The notes: a model not told the origin generated them from the letters alone. Numbered from the stretch's first letter, positions 28,710-41,226 are shown. The stretch is DNA of 64,000 bases from Desulfovibrio fairfieldensis (GCF_001553605.1 NZ_CP014229.1:1702501-1766500), one strand, 5' to 3'. Translations and numbers: made by a program.

Positions 28710-29387
28710 ATGATCGAACCACAAACCTGGGTGGCCGACGCACTGGCCCGCATGAAAAAAGCCTTCGGCCCGCGCCTTGCGTATCTGGGGCTGCAGGGCA
28801 GCTACCGCCGGGGAGAGGCCACCGAAACAAGCGACATTGATCTTGTCGTGCTGCTGGACACAGTGGAACCGGCCGATCTTGATATCTACCGGAGCATCGT
28901 GCACGCCTTGCCCGAGGGGCATAAGGCCTGCGGTTTTTGCAGCGGAACCGAGGAATTTTTCCACTGGCCGCGACATGAGCTTTTGCCTTTCAGCATGGAC
29001 ACGGACGATTATTACGGCAGGCTGAAGGATTTCCTTCCGCCCTTGTCACAGGAGGACGCGCGGGCAGGGGCCAAAATCGGCGCATCCGCTCTCCTACACC
29101 TACTCACGCACAGCTATCTCTACGCGGAGCCGGAAGCCAGACCCGCTATCCTGAAAGACGCCTACAAGGCCGCCTTTTTCGTCATGCAGGTCGTGTACTA
29201 CCTTGCCTCGGGACAATACTGCCGCAGTAAAAAAGAGCTGCTCGCCTGTCTGGACGGCGCGGAAAAGGAAATTCTCCAGGCCGGGCTGGATGTCCCGGCC
29301 TGGCTGGCCGCCCATACGGAAACACAGGCTTTTGCCCTGCTTCGCGGCTGGTGCGGCGGAGTTCTGACCGGAAATGAAAGCGTGTGA
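28710..29387 (+). CDS. Nucleotidyltransferase-domain protein
   Basis: 225 residues. The N-terminal half has the polymerase-beta/MNT fold signature 'YLGLQGSYRRGEATETSDID', that is GS-x(n)-DxD with the two metal Asp residues; the remainder is helical ('ALLHLLTHSYLYAEPEARP'), as in substrate-binding domains of aminoglycoside or toxin-antitoxin nucleotidyltransferases. The length and layout resemble stand-alone Firmicutes proteins. Substrate unknown. Probably one transcript with the methyltransferase. Confidence 0.75.
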   Translation: MIEPQTWVADALARMKKAFGPRLAYLGLQGSYRRGEATETSDIDLVVLLDTVEPADLDIYRSIVHALPEGHKACGFCSGTEEFFHWPRHELLPFSMDTDDYYGRLKDFLPPLSQEDARAGAKIGASALLHLLTHSYLYAEPEARPAILKDAYKAAFFVMQVVYYLASGQYCRSKKELLACLDGAEKEILQAGLDVPAWLAAHTETQAFALLRGWCGGVLTGNESV

Positions 29388-29550
29388 AATGCCCACACTA
29401 CCACAAACGGCCACGGAGCAGGGGACATACGTGGTATATATATCCCCGGCCCGAGGCCGTCTGTTGACCCGGCCCAAATGGAGCACCAGCCCGATGGCCT
29501 ATCCGGGCGTTATGGGCGTGTCAGTCTGCCGGGTGCTTGTCAAACAGCCT

Positions 29551-30330
29551 CTAGAGAAATAACTCCGGCTCCCGGCGGACGGTACACCTGCTTTCCAGCA
29601 TGGCCCGGATCTTCGCCACATTGGGATCATCAAAATATTTGGCCTCCACCGGGCAGAATTTGACACAGGCGCAACAGCGGATGCAGCCCGCCGCCACCTG
29701 ATGGGGATCATCCTCGCTGATGACGCCCATGGGGCAGCCCTGAACGCAGATCATGCATTGGGTACAGGCATCCGTGGTTTTGGGTCGGATATCCGTTGCC
29801 GGACCGCGCTCCTTGTAAGGCCGGTTGCCCTTGACGGACACGGGCGCGGGATTGCCAGCCGCGATTTTGGCGGCGGCGCGCCGGGCGAAATCCGCCAGCA
29901 CGCACTTGTCTTCGGCGTCGGGACGGCCCGCGCCCACGCCGGGGGCCAGGGAATGCTCGGCGATAAAGGCTCCGGCCGCCGCCACCGTACAGCCCCGCCG
30001 CGTGAGCAGATCCACGGCTTCCAGCAGGGCATCGTCATAATCCCGGTTGCCGTATACGGCCGCCACGACCGCCGTCGCACCGTTACCGCGCACACGGGCC
30101 AGGGGCGCTTCCAGAAGTTGCGGTACGCGCCCCGCATAGACCGGAAAAGCGAAGACCAGCACATCGCCGGGCGCGCAGTCCAGGCTTTCTTCCCGCTCGG
30201 GCGGGAAGGTCAGGTCCCGGATTTTCTGCTCTCCTCCCAATGAGACGGCCAGGCCGTCCGCCAGGGTCCGGGCGATCTCCCGGCTGCTGTGGGTGGGGCT
30301 GAAAAAAAGCGTGTGAATGGTTCTGTTCAT
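29551..30330 (-). CDS. EFR1-family flavodoxin/ferredoxin fusion
   Basis: 259 residues. The N-terminal half is flavodoxin-like ('LFFSPTHSSREIARTLADGL', 'VFAFPVYAGRVPQLLEAPL', 'VAAVYGNRDYDDALLEAVDLL'). The C-terminal half carries two [4Fe-4S] motifs, 'CTQCMICVQGCP' and 'CIRCCACVKFCP'. A likely soluble electron carrier or reductase in an anaerobe. The start at 30330 follows AGGAGG; upstream open frame lacks a site. No partner gene is adjacent. Confidence 0.85.
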   Translation of the reverse strand: MNRTIHTLFFSPTHSSREIARTLADGLAVSLGGEQKIRDLTFPPEREESLDCAPGDVLVFAFPVYAGRVPQLLEAPLARVRGNGATAVVAAVYGNRDYDDALLEAVDLLTRRGCTVAAAGAFIAEHSLAPGVGAGRPDAEDKCVLADFARRAAAKIAAGNPAPVSVKGNRPYKERGPATDIRPKTTDACTQCMICVQGCPMGVISEDDPHQVAAGCIRCCACVKFCPVEAKYFDDPNVAKIRAMLESRCTVRREPELFL

Positions 30331-30400
30331 GCTGCCTCCTGCGGCTGAAGCGGGGATGGGGGGAAGAATGGCCGAAACGCCGCCCCGCTCGCGCCTGTAA

Positions 30401-30429
30401 AACGCAAACGGGCCGGAAAATCCGGCCCG
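30401..30429 (-). terminator. Terminator after the glycine-zipper lipoprotein gene
   Basis: A perfect 9-bp stem (CGGGCCGGA with TCCGGCCCG, 3-base loop, 30409-30429). On the minus strand it is followed by the T-rich TTTGCGTTTTA. Confidence 0.6.
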
Positions 30430-30486
30430 CTGTTCAGTTTTGTTCAAGCATACGCCGCGCGGCGTTGCCCTGGCGAGTATCCGCAA

Positions 30487-30729
30487 TTACCAGCGGTAAT
30501 TTTTATCCTGCTGATGTCCCACAATGCCGCCGGCCAGCGCGCCCACACCGGCGCCGGCCAACGCGCCCCAACCGGCGGCTCCGCCGGAAATGGCCGCGAT
30601 GCCCGCACCGCCCAGCGCGCCCAAGGCCGCGCCGCTGGCGACGCCCTGCTGGGTGCGGCTCATATTTGTGCAGCCGATGCCGGTGGCGAACATCATGGCC
30701 ATCAGACCCACAATCAAAACTTTTTTCAT
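30487..30729 (-). CDS. Glycine-zipper lipoprotein
   Basis: 80 residues. Signal peptide 'MKKVLIVGLMAMMFATGIGC' ends in a plausible lipobox with Cys20, then a glycine-zipper region ('GAALGALGGAGIAAISGGAA' and 'GALAGAGVGALAGGIVG') like those of SlyB/YMGG outer-membrane proteins. Probably membrane-associated; role unknown. A GGAGAAAA site precedes the ATG. A terminator follows. Confidence 0.75.
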   Translation of the reverse strand: MKKVLIVGLMAMMFATGIGCTNMSRTQQGVASGAALGALGGAGIAAISGGAAGWGALAGAGVGALAGGIVGHQQDKNYRW

Positions 30730-30775
30730 AACTTTTCTCCTGAAAAAGGCTGACGCGAACGTCAGTTACAGGCGG

Positions 30776-31210
30776 CTACTTCGCGGCGGCAACGCGCGGC
30801 GCGATAAGTTCATTCCAGATAACGCTCAACACAGGCCGGTCAAGGCTCTTGGGATTGGCCGCGTACCATGCGTCCACCATCTTGATGATCTCAGTGCGGT
30901 TGACGTCCCTGAAGGCCTTCATCCAGCCCTTTTCAAAGGGCGACAGCGTATACACGGGACGTTTGCCGGCCTTGGCGGACTTTTCCGTCATCTTGGCGTT
31001 GACGAAATATTCCACGGTAATGGCCGACTCCACGCCAAACAGAAAAGCGGCCTTGTTGGACTCGGTGGTTTTTTCCCAGACAGCGCCGGTGAACTGGTCC
31101 ACCGGATTGCCGGTCATGCCCGCAGCAGCATTATTTTCCGCCGCCTGCACGTTGACACAGGCCAAGGCAAGAACCAGAGCCAGCCCAAGGCTCAGAATTG
31201 ATTTTTTCAC
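30776..31210 (-). CDS. Small exported protein of unknown function
   Basis: 144 residues from a GTG at 31210 with a strong AGGAG site. The first 23 residues ('MKKSILSLGLALVLALACVNVQA') form a signal peptide with an Ala-x-Ala-like cleavage site. The mature part is helical ('FLFGVESAITVEYFVNAKM', 'FEKGWMKAFRDVNRTEIIKM') and has no Cys. I do not recognise the family. It lies 46 bp before the lipoprotein gene and may share its transcript. Confidence 0.7.
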   Translation of the reverse strand: MKKSILSLGLALVLALACVNVQAAENNAAAGMTGNPVDQFTGAVWEKTTESNKAAFLFGVESAITVEYFVNAKMTEKSAKAGKRPVYTLSPFEKGWMKAFRDVNRTEIIKMVDAWYAANPKSLDRPVLSVIWNELIAPRVAAAK

Positions 31211-31367
31211 GCGAAGCTCCTTTTATGTTGCGATCGTCGGCGGCCTTGGGGCCGCCACTGCTCTCCGGCTGCCTGCGGCCGCTGGGGGAGCATCCTGCTA
31301 TCCCATTGTAGATTTCAGTATAGCCTCAACGGCCAGGCCATATCAAGAGATTTCCAGTGCCGGAGGC

Positions 31368-32498
31368 TCAGGCCCCCACGGCATTGCCGATCATTTCCCG
31401 GAAACGGCTGAAAAGATAATTGCCGTCGCGTGGGCCCGCCGCCGCCTCGGGGTGGTACTGCAGGCTCATGACCGGCAGCGTCTTGTGGCGCAAGCCTTCC
31501 AGGGTGTGGTCATTGAGATTGACGTGGGTGGCTTCCACATCGGGCACGCCGTCCAGCACCACATGGAAACCGTGGTTCTGGGAGGAGATTTCAATGCGAC
31601 CGGTGGTCAGATCCTTGACAGGATGGTTGCAGCCGTGGTGCCCGAACTTGAGTTTGTCCGTGGTGCCGCCCAGGGCGTGGCCGATGAGCTGATGGCCCAG
31701 GCAGATGCCCGTGACCGGAAAGATCTTGATCAGATCCCGTACCACGGCGATTTCGTCGGTCAGCGAGGCCGGGTCGCCGGGGCCGTTGGAGAGAAAGACC
31801 GCCCGCGCGCCGCTGGCCTTGGCCGCCTGCGCGCTGAAGGTGGGCGGCACGGCCAGGGGTTCGAAGCCCGCCTCGCACAGATGCCGCAGGATGTTCCACT
31901 TGATGCCGAAATCATAGACCAGCAGGGGCAGGCCCGTGCCTCGCCAGGCATACGCGCCGTCAGGGCCGAACACAGCCTCCCGGGGCGCGTTGTCGTACCA
32001 GGCGTAGGGCTTTTGGGCCGCCACAAAGGGCACCAGGTTGCGGCCTTTCATGGCGGGTAGGGCCAGGGCCTTTTCCCGCAGGGCCCGCAGGTCGAACTCG
32101 CGGGTGGAGATAACCCCGCGCATGGCCCCGTTGATGCGCAGATGGCGGGTCAGGGCGCGGGTGTCCAGCCCCTCCATGCCCGGCTTCTCATAGCGCTTCA
32201 GAAAAGTGGGCAGAGACATGGTGGCCCGCCAGTTGGAGGGCTTTTTGCAGCACTCCTTGACCAGCAGGGCCCCGGCGTGCACCGCGGCGGACTCCATATC
32301 CTCGCGGGCGATGCCGTAGTTGCCGATGAGCGGATAGGTCATGCAGACCATCTGCCCGTAATAGGAAGGGTCGGTGAGCACTTCCTGATAGCCGGTCATG
32401 CCCGTGGTAAAAATCACTTCCCCGCCGGTTTCAAAATCGCCGGTAAAGGATTTGCCTTCCAGCGTGAACCCGTCTTCCAGCACCAGCAATGCTTTCAT
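31368..32498 (-). CDS. carA: Carbamoyl-phosphate synthase small subunit
   Basis: The glutaminase subunit feeding ammonia to CarB for pyrimidine and arginine synthesis. 376 residues. CarA N-terminal domain ('[14 protein letters not shown]', '[17 protein letters not shown]') followed by a class I amidotransferase with nucleophile '[15 protein letters not shown]' and '[10 protein letters not shown]'. Starts 3 bp after carB. Gene order carB-carA is the reverse of the common carAB. Confidence 0.97.
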   Translation of the reverse strand: MKALLVLEDGFTLEGKSFTGDFETGGEVIFTTGMTGYQEVLTDPSYYGQMVCMTYPLIGNYGIAREDMESAAVHAGALLVKECCKKPSNWRATMSLPTFLKRYEKPGMEGLDTRALTRHLRINGAMRGVISTREFDLRALREKALALPAMKGRNLVPFVAAQKPYAWYDNAPREAVFGPDGAYAWRGTGLPLLVYDFGIKWNILRHLCEAGFEPLAVPPTFSAQAAKASGARAVFLSNGPGDPASLTDEIAVVRDLIKIFPVTGICLGHQLIGHALGGTTDKLKFGHHGCNHPVKDLTTGRIEISSQNHGFHVVLDGVPDVEATHVNLNDHTLEGLRHKTLPVMSLQYHPEAAAGPRDGNYLFSRFREMIGNAVGA

Positions 32499-32501
32499 AA
32501 C

Positions 32502-35744
<3,243 letters not shown>

Positions 35745-35821
35745 GGGGTATTCCTGCGGATTTTAGGAGAGTCAGAAATAATGACAAAGTGCAGCCGTAC
35801 CGTTGTGGCTCAAAACGATTA

Positions 35822-35851
35822 TTTCTACGTTACGCCTGGCCTGTCAGTCAA
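35822..35851 (-). promoter_or_regulatory. Likely carBA promoter
   Basis: On the minus strand TTGACT (35851-35846), 18-bp spacer, TAGAAA (35827-35822), about 80 bp before the carB ATG. No arginine or pyrimidine operator recognised. Confidence 0.45.
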
Positions 35852-35879
35852 GAATTTTCCTCCGGACGCCAGGACCGGG

Positions 35880-37883
35880 TCAGCCTCGGCGCGCCGATCC
35901 CAGGGCCAGCGCCGTCTGACGGGCGGCTTCCGCCAGATCTTCCGGCGTATGATCGCTGCGCAGCGTGACCCGCAGCCGGGCGCGCCCCCTGGCCACCGAA
36001 GGATAGCGGATGGCCGAAAGAAAATATCCGGCCTCAAAGAGCCGCTCCGCCGCGTTCAGAGCCACGCCCTCGTCGCCCACGAGCAGGGGCACGATGGCGC
36101 TTGAGGAATGCGCGTCCATACCCCGCTCCTTCAGGCTGGCGCAGAAAAAGGCCGTATTGTCCCGCAGACGCCGCACGCGCTCAGGCTCCCGGCAGAGGAC
36201 ATCCAGAGCCGCGAGGGCGGCGGCCACGGGCGCGGCCGACAGCGCGGTGGAAAAAATGAAACTGCGCGCGCTGTTTTTCAGATATTCGATGAGCCGCGCC
36301 TGGCCGCAGACAAAACCGCCCTCGCTGCCCAGGGCCTTGCTCAAGGTCCCGATGGTCACGTCCGGTGCGACGGCAAGGCCGAAATGCTCCGCCGTGCCGC
36401 GCCCCGTGGCCCCAAGAACGCCGGTGGCGTGCGCCTCGTCGAGCATGGAGAGAAAGCCGTAGCGGTCCGCGATGCGCAACAGTTCCGGCAAGGGAACCAC
36501 ATCCCCGTCCATGCTGAACACCGCGTCGCTGACGATCAGGCCCCGGCGGCCCGCATAACGGCGGGCCTTGGCCTCCAGATCCGCCATGTCATTGTGGCGG
36601 TAGACCACGATCTCCGCCCGGCTCTGGCGGCAGCCGTCAATAATGCTGGCATGGTTCAGCTCGTCGCTGAAAATCACGTCGCCCCGGCCGCAGAGGGCCG
36701 TGATCACGCCCACATTGGCCATGTAGCCGGTATTGAACAGCAGCGCGGCCTCCGCATGCTTGAACGCCGCCAAGCGTCGCTCCAGCTCGCTGTGCAGTTC
36801 CAGGCCGCCCGTGGTCAGGCGGGAGCCGCCCGTGCCCGCGCCCCAGGCCACGAGCGCTTCGGCGGCCCCGGCTTTGACCCGCGCGTCATCGGCCAGGCCC
36901 AGATAGTCGTTGGAGGCCAGCAGGAGCAGCTCCCGGCCTTCACAGCGCACGCGTGGACCGGGGGCCGAAGCCATGTCCCGGATATGACGGCGCAGGCCGT
37001 TTGCGCGCAGGCGCTCCAGGCGTTCGTCCAGAAAAGCCCACTTGTCCGCCCTGCCCGCCTTATCCGTCTTGTTCTCCGCATCATCCGGCGGACCGGAAAC
37101 AGCCGCAACCGCGGAATCGCCCGCGCGAAAAACGGGCGCGTCCGGAAGGCTTTCCACCAGCACCGGCCGCCGCTCGATGAAGTCCAGCGTGGCGGCGAGC
37201 CGCTCCCTGGGACCCCGGTACAGGAAAATGCGTCCGCCCTCCGGCGAGCCGGGTTCCTTCATCCTGGCGATGCGCACATAGCCCAGCTCGCGCGAGGCCA
37301 CATAGCCGGTCACATAATCCGGATCGTCCGAAATGCAGATCTCGGCAAGAATATGGGGCGCATGCGCCACCTTGGTGGCCAGCACCAGGGCTTCCTGATA
37401 GTGATTTTTTCCCGACGTGCCGGAAGGCGCGGAAAAAGATGCCGCGTCGGCCCTGTCCATATAGGTGGCGCGGACGCCGCGCGCCCTATCCGGCTCCAGC
37501 CGCTCCAGGCTGTCGGCATCCAGCAGCATGGCCCCGCGCAGGCCGCCCGCCGCGCGCATCAGGGCCAGCACGGCTTCCGGCGCGGGCACGCCCGCCTGCC
37601 GCAGCAGTCCGGCCGCCAGACGCAGCCCGGAGGCGGCGTCCGCGCAGTCCAGCGCGCGCACGGGCAGGGCCGACAGGCGCAGGCAGGCGGATTCCGGCAC
37701 GGCCTCCACCTTGATGTTGATGAAATCGGGGTTTCCCTTGCCGTGGCGCTGGGCGCGGGTCACCAGATCATGGGTTAGCGCGGGCACGCCTTGCGCCCCG
37801 ACAATGCGCTCCGCCCCGGAAATATGCTCTTCCTCACCCCGAACCTTTCGGCTGGCGCGCATTTTCACGCTGAACAACTGCAT
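35880..37883 (-). CDS. BioW-BioF fusion: pimeloyl-CoA synthetase / 8-amino-7-oxononanoate synthase
   Basis: 667 residues joining two consecutive biotin-pathway enzymes. Residues 1-250 match BioW (6-carboxyhexanoate-CoA ligase): 'FSVKMRASRK', 'HISGAERIV', 'RGAMLLD' and 'ISDDPDYVTGYVASRELGY'. A polar linker spans about 252-282. Residues 283-667 are BioF (AON synthase): 'LLASNDYLGLA', 'DEAHATGVLG' and the PLP-lysine segment 'GTLSKALGSEGGF' (Lys516). Both halves are near full length and in one frame. BioW makes pimeloyl-CoA, which BioF condenses with alanine. No other bio gene and no BirA-type operator is adjacent. Confidence 0.93.
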   Translation of the reverse strand: MQLFSVKMRASRKVRGEEEHISGAERIVGAQGVPALTHDLVTRAQRHGKGNPDFINIKVEAVPESACLRLSALPVRALDCADAASGLRLAAGLLRQAGVPAPEAVLALMRAAGGLRGAMLLDADSLERLEPDRARGVRATYMDRADAASFSAPSGTSGKNHYQEALVLATKVAHAPHILAEICISDDPDYVTGYVASRELGYVRIARMKEPGSPEGGRIFLYRGPRERLAATLDFIERRPVLVESLPDAPVFRAGDSAVAAVSGPPDDAENKTDKAGRADKWAFLDERLERLRANGLRRHIRDMASAPGPRVRCEGRELLLLASNDYLGLADDARVKAGAAEALVAWGAGTGGSRLTTGGLELHSELERRLAAFKHAEAALLFNTGYMANVGVITALCGRGDVIFSDELNHASIIDGCRQSRAEIVVYRHNDMADLEAKARRYAGRRGLIVSDAVFSMDGDVVPLPELLRIADRYGFLSMLDEAHATGVLGATGRGTAEHFGLAVAPDVTIGTLSKALGSEGGFVCGQARLIEYLKNSARSFIFSTALSAAPVAAALAALDVLCREPERVRRLRDNTAFFCASLKERGMDAHSSSAIVPLLVGDEGVALNAAERLFEAGYFLSAIRYPSVARGRARLRVTLRSDHTPEDLAEAARQTALALGSARRG

Positions 37884-38019
37884 GCCTTATCCTGTCCTCG
37901 ATTCTCATGGCCGCCCGTATCCGGCGCGGCCTGCCCAGCATGCCAGACTTGCCCCGCGCGGTCGAGAGGCCCGGCAAAAGGCTGAACGCAAGCCGGCGCG
38001 CAGGGCCTTCAGATATGAC

Positions 38020-38934
38020 TCAGGCGCTCAAGGCTCCCTTCATCCGCATGACATTCCTGCGCGGCGGATTGCCGAACAGGCGCTTGTATTCCCTGATGAA
38101 TTGCGTCGGGCTTTCGTAGCCCACGGCAAAAGCGGCCTGGGTCACATCGTGCCCGCCGGACAGCATGAGGCGCTGGGCTTCGCTGAGGCGCAGGCGCTTT
38201 TGGTACTGCAACGGGCTCAATGTGGTAATCTGCTTGAAATATTTGTGAAAAGTCGATGGAGCCATATTGGTTTGCCCGGCCAGCTTTTCCACCCGCAACG
38301 GCTCTTTGTAATTCTCTTTCAGCCAGGATATGGCCCGCGAAATCTGGTTGCCCTGTGAGCCCAGGGTATTGAGGCTGCGCAGAATGCCGCCGAACGGACC
38401 CGCAAGCAGCCGATAGTGGATTTCATCCAGCAGGAGGTTTTCCATGACAGGAATGTGCTCCGGCGTTTCTGTCAGTTCGAGCAGACGCAAAAACGCATCC
38501 AGCAAGCCGGGACCGACAGCCTGCACCGCCGCCCCCCTGGGCGCGGCGTCGCCGGGGGACGGCGGCGGCACCCTGGCCGCAAGATTCGCAATACGGGCGG
38601 CGTCCAGATTCAGCGACATGGACAGGTACGGCTTTTCCTCGCTGGCCTCCATGACGCAACTGGTGACCGGCATGTCCACCCCGGCCACAAAGCAGACATT
38701 TTCGCCGTAATGGTACTCATCCCCGCCGATTCTTACCAGCTTCCGGCCCTGGGCCACCACAATGATCACCGGCTGATAAAAGTTGGGCCAGGGATCGGCG
38801 CTGCTTGTATTGCAATGCAGCACGAAACCTTTGACCGCTGTGGGATAATTTCCCGCCCCCGGCGCGCCGCCGAGCAGTTTCGCCCTGAGCACGGCCCAGT
38901 TCCTGTTCGCATCCACACGTCTGTTTTCCGCCAT
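38020..38934 (-). CDS. AraC-family transcriptional regulator
   Basis: 304 residues; the ATG at 38934 follows GGAGG. The N-terminal part is a cupin-like ligand-binding domain of the AraC_N type ('PVIIVVAQGRKLVRIGGDEY', 'GVDMPVTSCVMEASEEKPY'). The C-terminal part is the double helix-turn-helix ('MAPSTFHKYFKQITTLSPLQ', 'DVTQAAFAVGYESPTQFIRE'). It is divergent from an aldo/keto reductase gene, a common pairing in which the regulator activates its neighbour. Effector unknown. Confidence 0.88.
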   Translation of the reverse strand: MAENRRVDANRNWAVLRAKLLGGAPGAGNYPTAVKGFVLHCNTSSADPWPNFYQPVIIVVAQGRKLVRIGGDEYHYGENVCFVAGVDMPVTSCVMEASEEKPYLSMSLNLDAARIANLAARVPPPSPGDAAPRGAAVQAVGPGLLDAFLRLLELTETPEHIPVMENLLLDEIHYRLLAGPFGGILRSLNTLGSQGNQISRAISWLKENYKEPLRVEKLAGQTNMAPSTFHKYFKQITTLSPLQYQKRLRLSEAQRLMLSGGHDVTQAAFAVGYESPTQFIREYKRLFGNPPRRNVMRMKGALSA

Positions 38935-39354
38935 ACAACGCCTCCTTCCTGATCCGTTCTCTCCTCCGCCGCCGCTTCTCGCCGCAACATTTTCCAGGAG
39001 AATCAGGCAGCTGTGAGAGACTCCTCGCACATGCTTTTTCTGATACAGACGCACACATTCGTATAATTATCCGGATCACGGATCAAGTATTTTTCATTCA
39101 GCCATAGAGAAACAGGCAGAAAACAGAGAGGAATGTCTCTATCTCCCGGGCCGGGGCGCGGCTATAAGAGCATGCAACATTTGAAATGCTCGTTTGCGGC
39201 GGGCAAAGCCCGTCTACCCGCATTTCGCGGCAAGGATTTGTCTGCGAATCCTTGCGGAGCGGCTCACGCATGAAATGCGTCAACCGCTCTGGCGCATCCC
39301 ATGAAACGCCGTTCGCATCGCGGACATAACCCTGAACACAGGAGAAAACAGATC
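38935..39354. other. AraC/aldo-keto reductase intergenic region with repeat
   Basis: 420 bp without a gene. The part near the regulator is AT-richer and probably holds the divergent promoters, but no operator could be assigned. The part from 39168 to 39290 is a family D repeat element. Confidence 0.5.
39168..39290. repeat. Family D repeat element
   Basis: Begins with an AGAGCATGCAAC..TTTGAAATGCTC palindrome, then 'GCGGCGGGCAAAGCCCG', a CGGCAAGGATT/AATCCTTGCGG hairpin and 'ACGCATGAAATGCGTC..CGCTCT'. The element at 63014-63121 has the same order of blocks ('GACGGCGGGCAAAGG', 'GACAAGGAG', 'ACGCATTTCATGCGT', 'GCTCTA'). Confidence 0.6.
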
Positions 39355-40365
39355 ATGAAAAAAAGACGGCTGGGAAAAAGCGGCCTGGAAGTATCGGCCA
39401 TCGGCATGGGCTGCATGGGCTTCAGCCACGGCTACGGCGCTGTGCCCTCCGAAGGGGAATCCATCAGGCTTATGCGCAAAGCCTATGACGAATACGGCTG
39501 CACCCTGTTCGACACAGCCGAAGTGTATGCGACCTATGCCAATGAAGAGCTGGTGGGCAAAGCGCTGAAGCCCATTCGGGATAACGTGATCCTGACGACA
39601 AAGTTCATGCCCGTTTTCCTGCCCGGCCAGGAAATTCCGGAGGGAAAACTCAGCCGGAAAGGACTCAGGAACGCGCTTGAATCCTCTCTGAAACGCCTGC
39701 AAACCGAGTATATCGATCTCTACTACGAGCACCGGGTCCCCGAGGACAGCGATCCCGCTGAAGTCGCCTTCTGGATGGGCGAGCTCATCCAGGAGGGCAA
39801 AATCAGGGCTTGGGGGCAATCCGAACCGACGGCGGAACAGATCCGCATTGCGCACGCCGTAACGCCCCTGGCCGCCGTGCAGAATGAATATTCCCTCATG
39901 CAGCGGCGGCCCGAAAAAGAGGTGCTGGCGACCTGCCAGGAACTCGGCATCGGTTTTGAAGCCTACTCTCCCATGGGCGGCGGTTTTCTCAGCGGCAAAT
40001 ACGACAAGGATACGAAGTTTACGGGCGATGACGTGCGGCGCGTCATCACACGATACCGCAGGGAAAACATGGAAGCCAACCAGCCGCTTCTTGCCCTGCT
40101 GTGGGCCTATGCCGCGGAGAAGCGGGCCACGCCCGCGCAACTCGCCCTGGCCTGGCTGCTGCACAAAAAAGACTTTATCGTGCCCATTCCCGGTATGCGC
40201 AAGGACGAACGCCTGGCGGAAAACTTCGGCGCGGCGGACGTTGCCCTGTTGCCTGAAGAGCTTGCCGAGATCGACAAGGCCCTGGGCAAGATCGCCATAC
40301 ACGGCGACAGAAAAGACAGCGACATCGTCAAACTGGGTACGGTTCAATCCGTTATTCTCGAATAG
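39355..40365 (+). CDS. Aldo/keto reductase
   Basis: 336 residues, a soluble NADPH-dependent TIM-barrel oxidoreductase. The catalytic tetrad is visible as Asp and Tyr in 'FDTAEVYATYANEELVG', Lys in 'ILTTKFMP' and His in 'LYYEHRVPED'. The cofactor-binding end is 'PIPGMRKDERLAENFGAADV'. The AKR13-like layout ('GMGCMGFSHGYG') suggests a broad-specificity reductase. The ATG at 39355 follows AGGAGA. Probably controlled by the divergent AraC protein. Confidence 0.9.
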   Translation: MKKRRLGKSGLEVSAIGMGCMGFSHGYGAVPSEGESIRLMRKAYDEYGCTLFDTAEVYATYANEELVGKALKPIRDNVILTTKFMPVFLPGQEIPEGKLSRKGLRNALESSLKRLQTEYIDLYYEHRVPEDSDPAEVAFWMGELIQEGKIRAWGQSEPTAEQIRIAHAVTPLAAVQNEYSLMQRRPEKEVLATCQELGIGFEAYSPMGGGFLSGKYDKDTKFTGDDVRRVITRYRRENMEANQPLLALLWAYAAEKRATPAQLALAWLLHKKDFIVPIPGMRKDERLAENFGAADVALLPEELAEIDKALGKIAIHGDRKDSDIVKLGTVQSVILE

Positions 40366-40450
40366 CGATGCAACTCTCCGTACAGCAGAGATGATCGGAA
40401 CGTGCACGAAACCGGGCAGAGAATAAACCGGGCGGCCTACGGCCCGACGC

Positions 40451-40488
40451 AAAAAAACGGGCCGGACGCGCGTCATATCGCGTCCGGC
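40451..40488 (-). terminator. Rho-independent terminator
   Basis: A 10-bp perfect stem (GCCGGACGCG at 40461-40470 with CGCGTCCGGC at 40479-40488); on the minus strand it runs into seven T. It terminates the exported-protein gene at 40527. Confidence 0.75.
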
Positions 40489-40526
40489 CTGGAAAACAGC
40501 TCACGCCCGAAGGCGGAGATACGGCT

Positions 40527-41012
40527 TTAAAACTTGGGGAAGAGTTTGGCGTCCACCGGCTTCAGGCCCTTGAGCAGAGCTTTGGCGCTGTCCAGGGAGC
40601 TGCCGAGCACCGTGGTCACGGCAAATTCCTTGCCGTTGGAGCCGAACCAGGACATGCCCTTGCCGGCCCCCTGGCTGAACGAACTCTCATACAGGCCGTT
40701 CTTTTCCACCGGATCGCTGGGCGACATGCCGCCGTTCTTCATATTGGCCACGGTCTGGGTGGCCGCGTCCTTGGCGGACATGCCGTTGGCCACCACCGTG
40801 ATGGTCACGGCGCTGCCGTCCTTGCCGCTGACGAACAGGGCCATCAAAGCGCCGTTGCCTTCCTGCACGGGCTGGGGCTGGGTCCAGTCGGCGGGCAGGT
40901 CAATGCTGAAATATTTGGTTTTCACTTCCGCGGCCTGAGCCGGGGCGGCCAGAGCGACGGCCAGCACGGCGGTCGCGACCAGCAGGGAAATCCTGCCGAA
41001 AAATTGCAACAT
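40527..41012 (-). CDS. Small exported protein of unknown function
   Basis: 161 residues with a clear signal peptide ('ISLLVATAVLAVALAAPAQAA'). The mature part ('YFSIDLPADWTQPQPVQEGN', 'ITVVANGMSAKDAATQTVAN') resembles the PsbP/DUF1795-like fold of small exported proteins of unknown function; that is a loose impression. No Cys, no membrane anchor. The ATG at 41012 follows GGAGA, and a strong terminator ends the gene. Divergent from argG. Confidence 0.7.
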   Translation of the reverse strand: MLQFFGRISLLVATAVLAVALAAPAQAAEVKTKYFSIDLPADWTQPQPVQEGNGALMALFVSGKDGSAVTITVVANGMSAKDAATQTVANMKNGGMSPSDPVEKNGLYESSFSQGAGKGMSWFGSNGKEFAVTTVLGSSLDSAKALLKGLKPVDAKLFPKF

Positions 41013-41226
41013 GAAAGTCTCCTTTTACAGAAAATACAAAAGATTATGACACGTGACAACGTCCGGCCAGACCTAATACCATCTCTCCCCGCTGGCAAGT
41101 AAAAAATCACGGACGACAGGGCCGCACCGCAATGCCTCCCCGCAGTTCCCGCGCCCGGTGCCGGGACTTGCGCCCCGGTCTTTTTTGGGCAATACTGCTC
41201 CCCCGAATCCACAAGGGGGCTCTAGC

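Noticed and set aside
29374..29562. A 62-codon frame after the nucleotidyltransferase
   Set aside because: Overlaps the preceding gene end, no ribosome site, no family resemblance.
37884..38019. BirA/BioR-type operator before the bioW-bioF gene
   Set aside because: No GTTAAC-type dyad of the expected spacing was found in the upstream region.
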